Shown here piece by piece: positions 1 to 9,841 of a stretch of DNA of 64,000 nt. The stretch's first letter is position 1. Each line of letters begins with the position of its first letter. The DNA lies in contig JAILWO010000001.1 in the NCBI GenBank assembly GCA_025698895.1, positions 1,833,001-1,897,000 on the forward strand. Reading direction: 5' to 3'. The DNA comes from Rhizobiaceae bacterium. GTDB taxonomy: Bacteria; Pseudomonadota; Alphaproteobacteria; Rhizobiales; Rhizobiaceae. The notes beneath the pieces are model-generated. The model was not told where the DNA came from. It ran no database searches and saw only the letters and a program-made list of their open reading frames with translations. The position numbers and the translations under genes are program-made.

Positions 1-405
1 CTTCACGCCGTCCTGATTGAAGGCCTCGTGGCGGAAGGTGACGATGCCCTCGCCCGGACGCTTGCGGCTTTCGCGCTTGGACAAGACGGTGGTGCGGATG
101 CGGATCGTGTCGCCCTCGAACAGGGGATGCGGAAAGACCACGTCGGTCATGCCGAGATTGCCGACGGTGGTGCCTAACGTCGTGTCGTTGACCGACATGC
201 CCACCATGAGCGCCAGCGTCAGCATCGAGTTGACGAGCGGCTTTCCCCAACTGCTGTTTGCCGCGAAATGATTGTCGATGTGCAGCGGCTGGTTGTTCAT
301 CGTCAAGAGCGAGAACCACTTGTTGTCGGTCTCGGTGATCGTCCGCGTCCATTCATGGTCGAAGACCATCCCTTCCTCGAACTGCTCGAACCATAGGCCG
401 GCCAT
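1..405 (-). CDS. MaoC-like dehydratase (partial, C-terminus outside window)
   Basis: This is the N-terminal 135 codons of a hot-dog-fold MaoC-family hydratase/dehydratase, a family acting on enoyl-CoA or mesaconyl/methylmalyl-CoA type substrates. The protein begins MAGLWFEQFEEG and has the family's N-terminal pattern: a 'TRTITETDN' segment, then 'QPLHIDNHFA' and a helix with 'KPLVNSMLTLALMVG'. The window edge removes the rest. The ATG is preceded by AAGGAAAAAGCAC, a usable ribosome binding site. It lies 74 nt downstream of rlmE on the same strand, probably with its own translation signal. The substrate cannot be told from the visible part. Confidence 0.8.
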   Translation of the reverse strand, partial: MAGLWFEQFEEGMVFDHEWTRTITETDNKWFSLLTMNNQPLHIDNHFAANSSWGKPLVNSMLTLALMVGMSVNDTTLGTTVGNLGMTDVVFPHPLFEGDTIRIRTTVLSKRESRKRPGEGIVTFRHEAFNQDGVK

Positions 406-479
406 GTGCTTTTTCCTTAGCGAGAGATTGAGTCGGTCGGTCTATCGCGCGCGGCTGGTCCCAACGCAATGGCGCTGCT

Positions 480-1196
480 TCACTCGCGGTTGCCGTCGCG
501 ACCCTTGAAGTCTTTCGCCAGCAGATAGAGTTCGACCGATTCCTCGCGCGAGGCCGGCGGCTTGACGTGATGGACCGAACGGAAGCCCTTCTTCAGCCGC
601 TCGAGCAGGTCACCTTCAGTGCCGCCCTGGAAGGTTTTTGCCAGGAAGTGTCCACCCGGCTTCAGCACGGCAAGCGCGAAATCGGCCGCGATCTCGACCA
701 GGTGCATCGTGCGCAGATGATCGGTGCGACGATGGCCGGTGGTTGGCGCGGCCATGTCCGACAGGACCACGTCGGGAGCGCCGCCGAGCGTCTCGATCAG
801 CTTGTCGGGCGCGTCGTCGTCAAGGAAATCCTTCTTCAGGATGATCGCGCCGGGCACCGGGTCCATGTCCAGATAGTCGATCCCAACGACTGTCGGCCGC
901 TCGTCGGTCGAGCCCGTGCGGCGGGCCGCGACCTGGCACCAGCCGCCCGGCGCGGCGCCGAGATCGACCACGCGCTGTCCCGGGGCGAGAAGGTGGTGTT
1001 TGTCGTCGATCTCGATCAGCTTGTAAGCGGCCCGCGAGCGGAAACCATCGGCGCGCGCCCGGTGCACATAGGGATCGTTGATCTGGCGTTCGATCCAGCG
1101 CCGCGACGAAGCCTTGAGCCCGCGCTTCTTCTTCACCTTCTCCTTGAGCAGGCGAGGAGCGCTGCCCGGTGCGCGTCGCTTCGGCGGCTTTGTCAC
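480..1196 (-). CDS. rlmE: 23S rRNA (uridine-2'-O)-methyltransferase RlmE/FtsJ
   Basis: This 238-residue protein is the size of RlmE, which methylates the 2'-OH of U2552 in 23S rRNA using SAM. The SAM-binding motif [10 protein letters not shown] spans about residues 77-86. The family's catalytic K-D-K-E tetrad can be placed at K59 (AAYKL), D147 (LSDMAAP), K187 (LAKTF) and E222 (SVELY). The start is a GTG that overlaps the stop of the upstream phosphatase gene as GTGA, so translation is probably coupled. The open frame continues about 80 codons further upstream, but that stretch only shadows the phosphatase gene. A basic N-terminal tail of about 30 residues is normal for alphaproteobacterial members. 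Confidence 0.93.
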   Translation of the reverse strand: MTKPPKRRAPGSAPRLLKEKVKKKRGLKASSRRWIERQINDPYVHRARADGFRSRAAYKLIEIDDKHHLLAPGQRVVDLGAAPGGWCQVAARRTGSTDERPTVVGIDYLDMDPVPGAIILKKDFLDDDAPDKLIETLGGAPDVVLSDMAAPTTGHRRTDHLRTMHLVEIAADFALAVLKPGGHFLAKTFQGGTEGDLLERLKKGFRSVHHVKPPASREESVELYLLAKDFKGRDGNRE

Positions 1197-2662
1197 CGCC
1201 GCCTCCAGGCGCCGTCCCGCGCCATCAGGTCGCTGAGAATTCCCTCGCGCAATCCCCGATCCGCGACGCGCAGCCGCCGCGCCGGCCAGACGCGCCGGAT
1301 CGCCTCGAGGATGGCGCAGCCGGCCAGCACGAGGTCGGCCCGGTCGGCGCCGATGCAGGCATTGGCCACCCGCTCCTCGAAGCTCCACGACAAAAGCTTT
1401 TCGGTGATGCGGCCGACATCGGCCTCGTCGAGCCACAATCCGTCCACCTTGCGCCGGTCGTAGCGTTCGAGGCCGAGGTGAACGCCGGCCAGTGTGGTCA
1501 CCGTTCCTGACGTGCCGAGCAGGTGAAAGCCCGGCTGATCCATGATGGCCGCGAGCCGGTCACGCCCCTCGAAGGTTTCCAGCAGGTCGCCGACATGGGC
1601 GGTCATCGCCTCAAAACTCTCGGCCGTGACGACGCGTCCGCCGAAGCGCTCGGCCAGCGAGACCACGCCCACAGGCAGCGAGGTCCAGGCCACGATGTCG
1701 TCGGCCAGCCGCCGTGAGCGCCTTCGCGACAGGTCGACCAGCGCGATCTCGGAAGAACCCCCGCCGATGTCGAACAGGACCACGCCGCGCGCCTCCGGAC
1801 CGACCAGGGAGCCGCAACCCGATACGGCCAGCCGTGCCTCGGTGCCCCGGTCGATCACTTCCAGATCGAGTCCGGTCTCGGTCTTGACCCGCGTCAGGAA
1901 TTCCTCGCCATTGGCGGCGGACCGGCAGGCCTCGGTCGCGATCAGGCGCGCCCCGGCGATCTTGCGGCCGGCCAGCTTACCCGCGCAGACTTCCAGCGCT
2001 TCCAGGGCGCGGTCCATGGCCGCGTCCGAAAGCCTGCCCGTCGCCGACAGGCCTTCCCCCAGCCGCACGATGCGTGAAAAGGCGTCGATGACACGAAACT
2101 GTCCCGGCCGTGTCGGCACGGCGACCAGAAGCCGGCAATTGTTGGTGCCGAGATCGAGCGCTGCATACACGTTCTGGGCGTGGACCGGCGTATTCGGCCT
2201 TCGGACGCCCGCTACATTGGCGGCATGATCGCGCAAGCCGGCATGTCGCGGGTGCTCCCGACCCTCCGGGCGCTGCGGTGCAGGAGAAAATGCGCCGCAG
2301 GTTCCGGGACTTCCTCCTTCTTGCGCGGCGACACCCACACTGGTGTCATCGGCCGTCGGCGCCGCGCCGTTGTCCCTGGCGGCGGAACCGGGACTGCCGG
2401 GCGCATAGACCTTGCGGCCACGCCTGCGCTTGCGTCGTTTGCGACGGGGAGCGGGCGTTGCACTCTCCGCGCCATGCCCATTCCCCGCCACGGCTTTGGA
2501 GCCGGATTGGTCTGGTTTTCCACGCCTCTTCCCGGGCCTCTCCCAACTGGAAGAGACGCCGCGCGATGCGCTTTCGGCGTCGGCGACCCGCGAATCCTGT
2601 TCGCCCTGGTCGCGCGTCGCCCCGGTGAGCGGCGGCAGGGCGCCGTCGTCGGGGTTGATCAC
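1193..2662 (-). CDS. Exopolyphosphatase / pppGpp phosphatase family (Ppx/GppA)
   Basis: This is a sugar-kinase/actin-fold phosphatase of the Ppx/GppA family, which hydrolyses polyphosphate or pppGpp. The phosphate-1 loop [15 protein letters not shown] and the later motif FDIGGGSSE are clear, as are [10 protein letters not shown] and a C-terminal [10 protein letters not shown] segment. About 165 residues before the domain are low-complexity and strongly basic ([12 protein letters not shown]), an N-terminal extension seen in some rhizobial members. I chose the GTG at 2662 because GAAGGA lies 6 nt before it; an ATG at 2689 and the longer frame to 2824 are alternatives. The gene ends in a 4-nt overlap with rlmE. 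Whether polyphosphate or pppGpp is preferred cannot be read from the sequence. Confidence 0.88.
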   Translation of the reverse strand: MINPDDGALPPLTGATRDQGEQDSRVADAESASRGVSSSWERPGKRRGKPDQSGSKAVAGNGHGAESATPAPRRKRRKRRRGRKVYAPGSPGSAARDNGAAPTADDTSVGVAAQEGGSPGTCGAFSPAPQRPEGREHPRHAGLRDHAANVAGVRRPNTPVHAQNVYAALDLGTNNCRLLVAVPTRPGQFRVIDAFSRIVRLGEGLSATGRLSDAAMDRALEALEVCAGKLAGRKIAGARLIATEACRSAANGEEFLTRVKTETGLDLEVIDRGTEARLAVSGCGSLVGPEARGVVLFDIGGGSSEIALVDLSRRRSRRLADDIVAWTSLPVGVVSLAERFGGRVVTAESFEAMTAHVGDLLETFEGRDRLAAIMDQPGFHLLGTSGTVTTLAGVHLGLERYDRRKVDGLWLDEADVGRITEKLLSWSFEERVANACIGADRADLVLAGCAILEAIRRVWPARRLRVADRGLREGILSDLMARDGAWRRR

Positions 2663-2978
2663 GGTCGTTCCTTCGCGCCGCGCGACCATCCGTTGAGACG
2701 ATGCAGCAGGCGCTTGATTGTTCAGTTGTCGCGAGATTAACAGGCCTCGTGCCGCCGACCAAGCCCTTCCGTGAAGGGCTCGCGGTCGATTGTGCGGAAT
2801 GGACGGGAGTGGCCTGCGCCGCACCTGTCAGAGGGGGTCGGCGACGCCATCACCAGCTGAACGATCCAGCCCGGGCCGCGTTGGACATCGGGATCGTGGC
2901 GTCTTATATTGCGCTTGGACGGGTTGACTCCCGTCATGCTTCGGCTAGAAGCGCCTCGCACCGGCGAGACCGGTCTGT
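2663..2978. other. Intergenic region between ppx/gppA-type gene and tRNA-Gln
   Basis: No convincing gene was seen in this 316-nt stretch; the open frames crossing it are out-of-frame shadows or run-ons of the phosphatase frame. It should hold the promoter of the minus-strand phosphatase/rlmE operon and the promoter of the plus-strand tRNA gene. On the plus strand, TTGGAC (2881-2886) and TTATAT (2904-2909) with a 17-nt spacer form one possible promoter, and a second lies closer to the tRNA. Confidence 0.5.
2924..2951 (+). promoter_or_regulatory. Probable sigma-70 promoter of tRNA-Gln
   Basis: TTGACT (2924-2929) and TAGAAG (2946-2951) are separated by 16 nt. Transcription would start about 20 nt before the mature tRNA 5' end at 2979, a typical leader for a single tRNA gene. 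This is motif reading only. Confidence 0.45.
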
Positions 2979-3052
2979 TGGGGAATAGGTTAACGGTAGA
3001 CCCGCGGACTCTGACTCCGTTAGTCCTGGTTCGAATCCAGGTTCCCCAGCCA
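2979..3052 (+). tRNA. tRNA-Gln(CTG)
   Basis: The sequence folds as a standard tRNA. The acceptor stem is TGGGGAA paired with TTCCCCA, followed by discriminator G and an encoded CCA. The T arm CCTGG-TTCGAAT-CCAGG is perfect. The anticodon stem GCGGA/TCCGT has one G-U pair, and its loop CTCTGAC places CTG at positions 34-36, reading the CAG glutamine codon. No copy of its 3' end was noticed elsewhere in the window, so nothing suggests integration at this tRNA. Confidence 0.95.
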
Positions 3053-3270
3053 CTCCCTATCTTTCTGAAAAATGACGGACGACCCGGCCTATGCCATCTG
3101 GTGCATGGGCGGTTTGATGTTTCTGGCGGGTACGTTTGACGGCTTTGTGCCCTGGTTGTTCACCTCGGCGCCCCGCGAGTAGCCTGTGCTATTGGCCGGT
3201 GCATAGCTTCGAAACGCCGCGTTTGTTCTTTTTCGCGTACATCGACCAGAAACCGGCCTATGAATTGACC

Positions 3271-4173
3271 ATGGCCTTCACCATCCGCCAGCTCCAGTAT
3301 TTCGTTGCCGTCGCCGAGAGGGGGTCGGTGTCGGGTGCCGCCCATGCGTTGTCCATATCGCAGTCCGCGGTCACCGAGGCGATAAAGGACATGGAATCCG
3401 ATCTCGGGGTGAGCCTGTTCGACCGGCATCCGCGTGGATTGAACATCACCCACAAGGGACATCAGTTCCTGCGCCACGCCACCGCCATCCTGAGCAGCAT
3501 TTCGGACGCACGGCGCGCGCTCAGCGATGTCGAGGAAACGGTCGAGGGAACCCTTCATCTCGGCGTGACGTCACTCGTCGCGGGCTACGTGCTCTCCGAC
3601 ATTCTCGCCCGCTACAGGCGCGCGAACCCGTCGGTGAAAGTGTCGGCCGCCGAGGACAACGGCGAATATCTCGAGCATTTGCTGATCGGCGGCGAACTGG
3701 ACGTGGCCGTGATGGTCATTTCCAATTTGCGTGACAGGATGGCGCTGCAGTCGGAAATCCTGGAGGTCTCGCCCTACAAGCTGTGGCTGCCCCTCGGTCA
3801 CGTACTTTCGACCGCGATGAGCGTGAGCCTGTCGGATGTGCTCAAGGAGCCGCTGATCATGCTGACGGTCGATGAGATCGAGGAAGCGACGATCAAGCTT
3901 CTTGGCGCGCTGGGTACGCGGCCGAACGTGGCGTTCCGTACGCGCTCGGTCGAGGCCGTGCGCAGCCTGGTCGCGACGGGCGCCGGGGTCGCGCTGCTGC
4001 CCGACCTCGTCTACCGGCCCTGGTCGCTCGAAGGCGACAGGATTGAGTCGCGCGATGTGTCGGCATCGCTTCCGGTGGTCCAGGTCGGCGTCGTCTGGCG
4101 CAGGGGTTCGGCCCTGTCGCGCGCCGCCCGGGACTTCATCGGTGTCGCGCAGGCGCAGCGCATGGCGCGCTAG
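3271..4173 (+). CDS. LysR-family transcriptional regulator
   Basis: This 300-residue LysR-type regulator has its N-terminal winged helix-turn-helix (MAFTIRQLQYFVAVAERGS... SISQSAVTEAIKDMES) in about residues 1-60, then the two-lobed effector-binding domain. The start at 3271 was chosen because the family begins right before the 'RQLQYF' helix; the 45 codons of open frame upstream have no LysR character. It lies 128 nt upstream of the putrescine-type ABC operon in the same direction. A perfect inverted repeat sits just after its stop codon, in front of that operon. It probably regulates the transporter, but the inducer is not known. Confidence 0.9.
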   Translation: MAFTIRQLQYFVAVAERGSVSGAAHALSISQSAVTEAIKDMESDLGVSLFDRHPRGLNITHKGHQFLRHATAILSSISDARRALSDVEETVEGTLHLGVTSLVAGYVLSDILARYRRANPSVKVSAAEDNGEYLEHLLIGGELDVAVMVISNLRDRMALQSEILEVSPYKLWLPLGHVLSTAMSVSLSDVLKEPLIMLTVDEIEEATIKLLGALGTRPNVAFRTRSVEAVRSLVATGAGVALLPDLVYRPWSLEGDRIESRDVSASLPVVQVGVVWRRGSALSRAARDFIGVAQAQRMAR

Positions 4174-4179
4174 GCTTCT

Positions 4180-4200
4180 GATATCGATCTTTCCGATATC
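4180..4200. promoter_or_regulatory. Inverted repeat GATATCG-N7-CGATATC, candidate LysR operator
   Basis: Two perfect 7-nt arms (GATATCG at 4180-4186 and CGATATC at 4194-4200) are separated by 7 nt, just after the lysR stop and about 100 nt before ydcS. No T-run follows, so a terminator is unlikely. The spacing fits a LysR-type dyad; binding is inferred. Confidence 0.45.
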
Positions 4201-4301
4201 GGCGTTCTGATAATTGAAATTGCGAAAGCGGAAAACAAGCCGCACTCTCCGGGTTGGGAACAAATGACCGCCCAATGGCGGCCCAGCAACGGGAGATCAT
4301 C

Positions 4302-5462
4302 ATGCACCGCGTCTTCGGTTCGTCCACTGCTTTAGGCCTGGCCCTCGCATTCACCATCAACGCAGCGTCCGCTCAGATGACCTCGGTCGGCGACGGGGAG
4401 GGGCAACTGAACATCGTCGCCTGGGCCGGTTACATCGAGCGCGGCGAGACCATGAAGGAGTTCGACTGGGTCACGAAGTTTGAGGCCGACACGAGTTGCA
4501 AGGTGAACGTAAAGACCGCCGCCACGTCGGACGAGATGGTGGCGCTGATGAACGAGGGTGGCTTCGACCTGGTGACCGCCTCCGGCGACGCCTCGCTGCG
4601 CCTCATCGCCGGCAAGCGCGTGCAGCCGGTCAATGTCGATCTGGTGCCGAGCTGGTCGACCGTCGACGAACGTCTGAAGGACGCGCCCTGGCACACGGTG
4701 GACGGGGTGCATTACGGCGTCCCCTATATGTGGGGACCGAACGTGCTGATGTACAACACCAATGTCATCAAGACCCCACCGACGTCATGGAAGGTCGTGT
4801 TCGAGGAGATGACGCTCGACGACGGCAAGTCGAATGCGGGGCGGGTACAGGCCTATGACGGACCAATTCATGTGGCCGACGCCGCGCTCTACCTGATGAC
4901 GCACAAGCCCGAACTCGGCATCAAGGATCCCTACCAGCTCAACGAAGACCAGTACAAGGCGACCCTTGACCTGCTGCGCCAGCAGCGCAAGCTTGTCGGC
5001 CGCTACTGGCACGACGCATTCATCCAGATCGACGACTTCAAGAATGAAGGTGTCGTCGCCTCCGGCTCGTGGCCGTTTCAGGTCAACCTGCTGAAGAGCG
5101 AGAACCAGCCGGTCGCGTCGGTGTTTCCCGAGGAGGGGGTGACCGGGTGGGCCGACACGACCATGCTGCATGTCGACGCCGCCAACCCGAACTGCGCCTA
5201 TAAGTGGTTCGAGCACCAACTCTCTTCCAATCTGCAGTCCGACCTCGGCGTCTGGTTCGGCGCGAACCCGTCAGTGCCGGCCGCCTGTACGGACGGTCGC
5301 GGCATGCTGACGGCCGAAACCTGCACGGCGAACGGCATGGACAATTTCGAGAAGGTCCATTTCTGGACCACGCCGACCACCAAATGCGAAACGCAGGGAG
5401 ATGCGTGCGTGCCCTACTACCGCTGGGTGTCCGATTATATCGGCGTGATCGGCGGACGCTGA
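4302..5462 (+). CDS. ydcS: Putrescine-type ABC transporter periplasmic binding protein (YdcS-like)
   Basis: This 386-residue periplasmic binding protein of the spermidine/putrescine class is very like E. coli YdcS along its length. Matching blocks include IVAWAGYIERG, NVKTAATSDEM, DLVTASGDASLRLIAGKRVQP, GRVQAYDGPI and EGVTGWADTTML. A signal peptide of about 23 residues ends near INAASAQ. The ATG at 4302 was preferred over 4254 because GGGAG lies 6 nt before it and the signal peptide then starts properly. It is the first gene of a five-gene plus-strand operon in the same order as E. coli ydcSTUV-patD. The protein would capture putrescine or a related polyamine in the periplasm. Confidence 0.92.
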   Translation: MHRVFGSSTALGLALAFTINAASAQMTSVGDGEGQLNIVAWAGYIERGETMKEFDWVTKFEADTSCKVNVKTAATSDEMVALMNEGGFDLVTASGDASLRLIAGKRVQPVNVDLVPSWSTVDERLKDAPWHTVDGVHYGVPYMWGPNVLMYNTNVIKTPPTSWKVVFEEMTLDDGKSNAGRVQAYDGPIHVADAALYLMTHKPELGIKDPYQLNEDQYKATLDLLRQQRKLVGRYWHDAFIQIDDFKNEGVVASGSWPFQVNLLKSENQPVASVFPEEGVTGWADTTMLHVDAANPNCAYKWFEHQLSSNLQSDLGVWFGANPSVPAACTDGRGMLTAETCTANGMDNFEKVHFWTTPTTKCETQGDACVPYYRWVSDYIGVIGGR

Positions 5463-5597
5463 GCCTCCCGGACAGACGGGTTGTGGCGCCGGTGTGGTGA
5501 GGAGCAAGACAGGTCGCTTCGATCCCACCGGTGCCTTGCGCGGCCTCCCGGCATCGGGAAGGCTTTCACCTCCCTTCGCGTCCATATCGGCACAGAG

Positions 5598-6596
5598 ATG
5601 ACCTCAGCCGTCACCTTCCAGAAGGTTTCACGACACTACGGCGCCGTGCGCGCCGTGGACGAGATTGATCTCGAGATCGCCGAGGGTGAGTTCTTCGCCA
5701 TGCTCGGCCCCTCCGGGTCGGGTAAGACGACCAGCCTGCGTCTGATCGCCGGTTTCGAGCAGCCGACGGCAGGCCATATCGAGATCTTCGGGCAGACGGC
5801 GGAAGGCATCCCGCCCTATCGCCGCAACGTGAACACGGTCTTCCAGGATTACGCGCTGTTCCCGCATCTCAACGTCATCGACAACGTAGCCTACGGGTTG
5901 ATGGTGAAGGGCGTCTCGCGCCCCGACCGCATGAAGGCCGCGGAGGAGGCGTTGGCGCTGGTCCAGCTGCCGGGCTATGGCGGGCGCCGACCGGGTCAAC
6001 TCTCGGGCGGTCAGCGGCAGCGCGTGGCGCTTGCCCGCGCCCTCATCAATCAGCCGAAGGTTCTGCTCCTGGACGAGCCGCTTGGCGCGCTCGACCTGAA
6101 GCTCCGCGAGCAGATGCAGGAGGAATTGAAGACACTGCAAAAATCGCTCGGCATCACCTTCGTGTTTGTCACCCATGATCAGGGCGAAGCGCTGTCGATG
6201 GCGGACCGCGTGGCCGTCTTCAACGAGGGCAAGATCGTGCAGGTCGGCCGGCCGCAGGATATCTACGCGCGGCCCAGGTCGCGCTTCGTCGCTGATTTCG
6301 TCGGCTCGTCCAATATCCTGCCGCCTGACCTGGTGCATCGCCTCACCGGTGAGCATCGCTGGGGGAGCCTACGGCCGGAGTTGGTCATGCTGTCGGCAAG
6401 GGCGTCGGAAGGCACGCTGCCTGGGCGGGTCGTTGCGACGAACTATATGGGAGCCGCCACGCGGATTGCCGTCGATGCGGAAGATCTGCGCCTTCACACG
6501 ATCGCTCCGGCAGGCATGACGGTGCCGTCGGTGGGCGAGACCGTTTTCCTCGCCTTCGACCACGGGCACCTTCATCTCATGGACGATGAGCCATGA
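5598..6596 (+). CDS. ydcT: Putrescine-type ABC transporter ATPase (YdcT/PotA-like)
   Basis: This 332-residue ABC ATPase of the PotA/YdcT type powers the transporter encoded around it. It has Walker A GPSGSGKTT near residue 38, signature LSGGQRQRVALARA, Walker B LLLDEPLGALD and the H-loop FVFVTHDQ, followed by a C-terminal TOBE-type regulatory region (about 240-332). The ATG at 5598 is where the ABC domain begins; the open frame starts earlier at 5481 with no family similarity. About 135 nt separate it from ydcS, a gap often seen after a highly translated binding-protein gene. Its stop overlaps the next start as ATGA. Confidence 0.92.
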   Translation: MTSAVTFQKVSRHYGAVRAVDEIDLEIAEGEFFAMLGPSGSGKTTSLRLIAGFEQPTAGHIEIFGQTAEGIPPYRRNVNTVFQDYALFPHLNVIDNVAYGLMVKGVSRPDRMKAAEEALALVQLPGYGGRRPGQLSGGQRQRVALARALINQPKVLLLDEPLGALDLKLREQMQEELKTLQKSLGITFVFVTHDQGEALSMADRVAVFNEGKIVQVGRPQDIYARPRSRFVADFVGSSNILPPDLVHRLTGEHRWGSLRPELVMLSARASEGTLPGRVVATNYMGAATRIAVDAEDLRLHTIAPAGMTVPSVGETVFLAFDHGHLHLMDDEP

Positions 6597-7558
6597 GCGT
6601 GGTCGTGGCGACACCGGCTGCCACCCCCATCATACTGGAGGGGCGCGAAGGCTTCTTCGGGCGGCTGTCGGATCGCTTTTGGCGCAATCCCGGGCTGCTG
6701 CTCTTGCTCATGCTGACACCGCCGCTCCTGTGGCTGGGGGTCGTCTATGTCGGGTCGCTTTTCGCGCTGCTCCTGCAGAGCTTCTTTTCGATCGACGAGT
6801 TTTCGGGTCTTGTCCGCTACGAGTTCACGCTGAAGACCTATCGGGAACTGCTCCAGCCGGCCAACCTGGACATCATCGTGCGCACCGTCGCCATGGCGGC
6901 CGTGGTCACGCTTGCCTCGGCGGTCGTTGCCTTCCCGATCGCCTATTATGCGGCGCGATACGCGCGCGGCGCGTGGAAGGCGCTGTTCTACCTGGGGGTG
7001 ATGCTTCCGCTCTGGTCGAGCTATCTTGTCAAGGTCTATGCGTGGAAGCTGATCCTGGCGAAGGAAGGTATCCTCAACTGGATCTTCGCCAAATTGCATC
7101 TGACGTGGCTGCTGGAGGCCTGGCTGTCGCTCCCCATCGTCGGGGGCAACTCGCTATCGATTTCGTACACCGGCACCTTCATCGTCTTCGTCTATGTATG
7201 GATGCCGTTCATGATCCTGCCGTTGCAGGCGGCGCTCGAACGCGTGCCCGTCAACCTCGTCGAAGCATCGACCGATCTCGGCGCGACGCCCGGTCAGACG
7301 TTTCGGAAGGTAATCTTCCCATTGGCGCTGCCCGGCCTGGTGGCCGGGTCGATATTCACCTTCTCGCTGACGCTCGGCGACTACATCATCCCGCAGATCA
7401 TTGGCACATCGCGGCTGTTCATCGGTCAGGCGGTGTACGCGCATCAGGGTACCGCCGGAAACATCCCGCTTGCGGCCGCTTTCACGGTGGTGCCGATGGT
7501 CGTCATGGGGCTCTATCTGTGGATGGCCAAGCGCATGGGGGCGTTCGATGCGCTCTGA
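6593..7558 (+). CDS. ydcU: Putrescine-type ABC transporter permease 1 (YdcU/PotB-like)
   Basis: This 321-residue inner-membrane permease has about six transmembrane segments. The first hydrophobic stretch ([21 protein letters not shown]) follows a 30-residue cytoplasmic start. The EAA loop that docks on the ATPase reads [26 protein letters not shown], matching PotB/YdcU proteins. It overlaps the ATPase gene by 4 nt and the next permease gene by 11 nt, so the three are translationally coupled. Confidence 0.9.
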   Translation: MSVVVATPAATPIILEGREGFFGRLSDRFWRNPGLLLLLMLTPPLLWLGVVYVGSLFALLLQSFFSIDEFSGLVRYEFTLKTYRELLQPANLDIIVRTVAMAAVVTLASAVVAFPIAYYAARYARGAWKALFYLGVMLPLWSSYLVKVYAWKLILAKEGILNWIFAKLHLTWLLEAWLSLPIVGGNSLSISYTGTFIVFVYVWMPFMILPLQAALERVPVNLVEASTDLGATPGQTFRKVIFPLALPGLVAGSIFTFSLTLGDYIIPQIIGTSRLFIGQAVYAHQGTAGNIPLAAAFTVVPMVVMGLYLWMAKRMGAFDAL

Positions 7559-8363
7559 CCGCCGGGCACGCGCGCCTCTAGGCCTCAAACTCGCCGCCGC
7601 GGGCGGGCTGATGTTCCTTCACCTGCCGATCCTGCTGATCTTCGTCTACGCCTTCACGACGGAGGAAAAGAGCTACCAGTGGCCGCCGCCGGACCTCACG
7701 CTGCGATGGTTCGCGGTTACGTGGAACAGGCCGGACGTCTGGCAGGCGCTGGGTCTGTCGGTGCGCGTTGCCCTTGTCTCGACGGCGATGGCCCTGGTGC
7801 TCGGCACGCTATGCGCTGCCGCGGTCAGCCGCAGCCGCTTTTTTGGCAGAGAGGCAATCTCGCTTCTGATCATCCTGCCAATTGCGCTGCCGGGCATCAT
7901 CACGGGGATATCGCTGCGCTCGGCATTCAGCATCGCCGAAATCCCATTCTCGACCTGGACGATCGTGCTTGGTCACGCCACCTTCTGCATCGTCATTGTC
8001 TACAACAATGCGGTCGCGCGGTTTCGGCGGACGTCCGGCTCCCTCATCGAGGCGTCGATGGATCTTGGCGCCGACGGTTTCCAGACGTTCCGCCATGTCA
8101 TCCTGCCGAATATCGGCACCGCGCTGCTCGCCGGCGGCATGCTTGCTTTCGCGCTCTCGTTTGACGAGGTGATCGTCACGACATTCACCGCCGGCCAGCA
8201 GCAGACACTGCCGATCTGGATGCTGGAGGAACTGGTCAGGCCGCGGCAGCGCCCGGTGACCAATGTGGTTGCCATGGTCGTCGTTCTCGTGACGCTCCTG
8301 CCTATTCTCGCTGCATTCTACCTTACCCGCGACGGCGACCACACCGCCGGCGCGGGCAAATGA
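7548..8363 (+). CDS. ydcV: Putrescine-type ABC transporter permease 2 (YdcV/PotC-like)
   Basis: This 271-residue second permease of the transporter is the PotC/YdcV type, with about six transmembrane helices. The first is [16 protein letters not shown], followed by the usual '[13 protein letters not shown]' region. The EAA loop reads [26 protein letters not shown]. The start at 7548 lies inside the end of ydcU (11-nt overlap); the 49 codons of open frame before it are the ydcU shadow. The stop overlaps an upstream ATG of the aldehyde dehydrogenase frame. Confidence 0.9.
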   Translation: MRSDRRARAPLGLKLAAAGGLMFLHLPILLIFVYAFTTEEKSYQWPPPDLTLRWFAVTWNRPDVWQALGLSVRVALVSTAMALVLGTLCAAAVSRSRFFGREAISLLIILPIALPGIITGISLRSAFSIAEIPFSTWTIVLGHATFCIVIVYNNAVARFRRTSGSLIEASMDLGADGFQTFRHVILPNIGTALLAGGMLAFALSFDEVIVTTFTAGQQQTLPIWMLEELVRPRQRPVTNVVAMVVVLVTLLPILAAFYLTRDGDHTAGAGK

Positions 8364-8386
8364 CGCCGTCCGAGGAGGATTCCAAG

Positions 8387-9811
8387 ATGGACACGCAAAT
8401 GCTGATCGGTTCGAAATTCCTGGCCGGGACCGAGACGGAGGAGACCATTCTCAACCCGCGGTCCGGTGAAACCATCCTGTCGCTGCCGGAGGCGTCGCAG
8501 GCACAGATCGACGCCGCGGTCGTGGCAGCCGAAAAGGCCTTCGCAAGCTGGTCGCGCACCACGCCTGCGGAGCGGTCAGGCTACCTGCTCAAGATAGCCG
8601 AGCGTATCGAGACCGAGGCCAAGGAATTCGCGAAGTTGGAGGCTCTGAACTGCGGCAAGCCGATCAACGCCGTGCTCAACGACGAGATCCCGGCCATCGT
8701 CGACTGCTATCGTTTCTTCGCGGGTGCCGTGCGCGCCATGCCCGGCATGGTCGCCGGCGAATATATGGCCGGCATGACATCGATGGTCCGCCGCGACCCG
8801 ATCGGCGTCGTGGCCTCCATCGCGCCCTGGAACTATCCGCTGATGATGATGGCCTGGAAGCTGGCGCCGGCGATCGGCGGCGGCAATACCGTCGTCTTCA
8901 AGCCGTCGGAACAGACGCCGCTGACGGCGCTCAGGCTCGCGCGCATCCTCGCCGAGATACTGCCGGAGGGTGTGGTCAACGTCGTGCTGGGGCGCGGGGA
9001 AAGTGTCGGCAACGCCCTTATCAATCACCCCAAGGTCAACATGATCTCGATCACCGGCGACGTCGCGACCGGCAAGAAGGTGCTGCAGGCCGCGGCGAAA
9101 TCGGTGAAGCGCACGCATCTGGAACTGGGCGGCAAGGCGCCTGTGATCGTCTTTGACGACGCGGATCTTTCGCAGGTGGTCGATGGGCTGCGCGCCTTCG
9201 GCTATTACAATGCCGGGCAGGACTGCACCGCCGCATGCCGCATCTACGCTGGCGAGAAGGTCTATGAGAAGCTCGTGGCCGACCTGAGTTCGGCCGTTTC
9301 GTCGATCCGCTTCAATCTGGACGACGATACGCAGAATGAAATCGGACCGCTGATTTCGATGCGCCAGCGCGATCGCGTGGCGAGTTTCGTCGAGCGGGCA
9401 TCCGAACTCAAACACATCGAGATCACCACGGGCGGCAAGACGGCGGGTGGAAACGGCTTCTATTATCAGCCGACGGTGGTCGCCGGCGCGCGCCAGGAGG
9501 ATGAGATCGTCCGCCGCGAGGTGTTCGGTCCCGTGGTGTCCGTGACGCAATTCAAGGATGTGGATCAGGCGGTGGCTTGGGCCAATGATTCCGATTATGG
9601 CCTGGCGTCGTCGGTCTGGACCAGGGACGTAAGCCGCGCGATGGCGACGGCGGCGCGGCTGCAATATGGCTGCACATGGATCAACACCCATTTTGCGCTG
9701 GTGAACGAGATGCCGCACGGCGGACTGAAGCAGTCCGGTTACGGCAAGGACATGTCGCTCTACGCTCTGGAGGACTATACGGCCGTCCGGCACGTGATGG
9801 TGGCGCATTAG
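8387..9811 (+). CDS. patD: Gamma-aminobutyraldehyde dehydrogenase (PatD-like)
   Basis: This is an NAD(P)-dependent aldehyde dehydrogenase of 474 residues, the length of E. coli PatD, which oxidises 4-aminobutanal from putrescine to GABA. The oxyanion Asn region ([10 protein letters not shown]), the glutamate motif (HLELGGKAP) and the catalytic cysteine in GQDCTAACR are present. The start at 8387 has GAGGAGG 8 nt upstream; an ATG at 8360 overlaps ydcV but lacks such a site. Position as last gene of a ydcSTUV-type operon supports the polyamine role. No transaminase or oxidase producing the aldehyde is encoded here, so that step must come from elsewhere. Confidence 0.88.
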   Translation: MDTQMLIGSKFLAGTETEETILNPRSGETILSLPEASQAQIDAAVVAAEKAFASWSRTTPAERSGYLLKIAERIETEAKEFAKLEALNCGKPINAVLNDEIPAIVDCYRFFAGAVRAMPGMVAGEYMAGMTSMVRRDPIGVVASIAPWNYPLMMMAWKLAPAIGGGNTVVFKPSEQTPLTALRLARILAEILPEGVVNVVLGRGESVGNALINHPKVNMISITGDVATGKKVLQAAAKSVKRTHLELGGKAPVIVFDDADLSQVVDGLRAFGYYNAGQDCTAACRIYAGEKVYEKLVADLSSAVSSIRFNLDDDTQNEIGPLISMRQRDRVASFVERASELKHIEITTGGKTAGGNGFYYQPTVVAGARQEDEIVRREVFGPVVSVTQFKDVDQAVAWANDSDYGLASSVWTRDVSRAMATAARLQYGCTWINTHFALVNEMPHGGLKQSGYGKDMSLYALEDYTAVRHVMVAH

Positions 9812-9841
9812 GCTATCCGAAAGGAGCGACTGCCTGCCCCC

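Noticed and set aside
2979-3052. tRNA-Gln as integration site of an island
   Set aside because: I saw no repeat of the tRNA 3' end in the window and no integrase next to it.
8576-9808. 410-codon minus-strand frame opposite patD
   Set aside because: Shadow of an aldehyde dehydrogenase gene with histidine/arginine-rich sequence and no motif.
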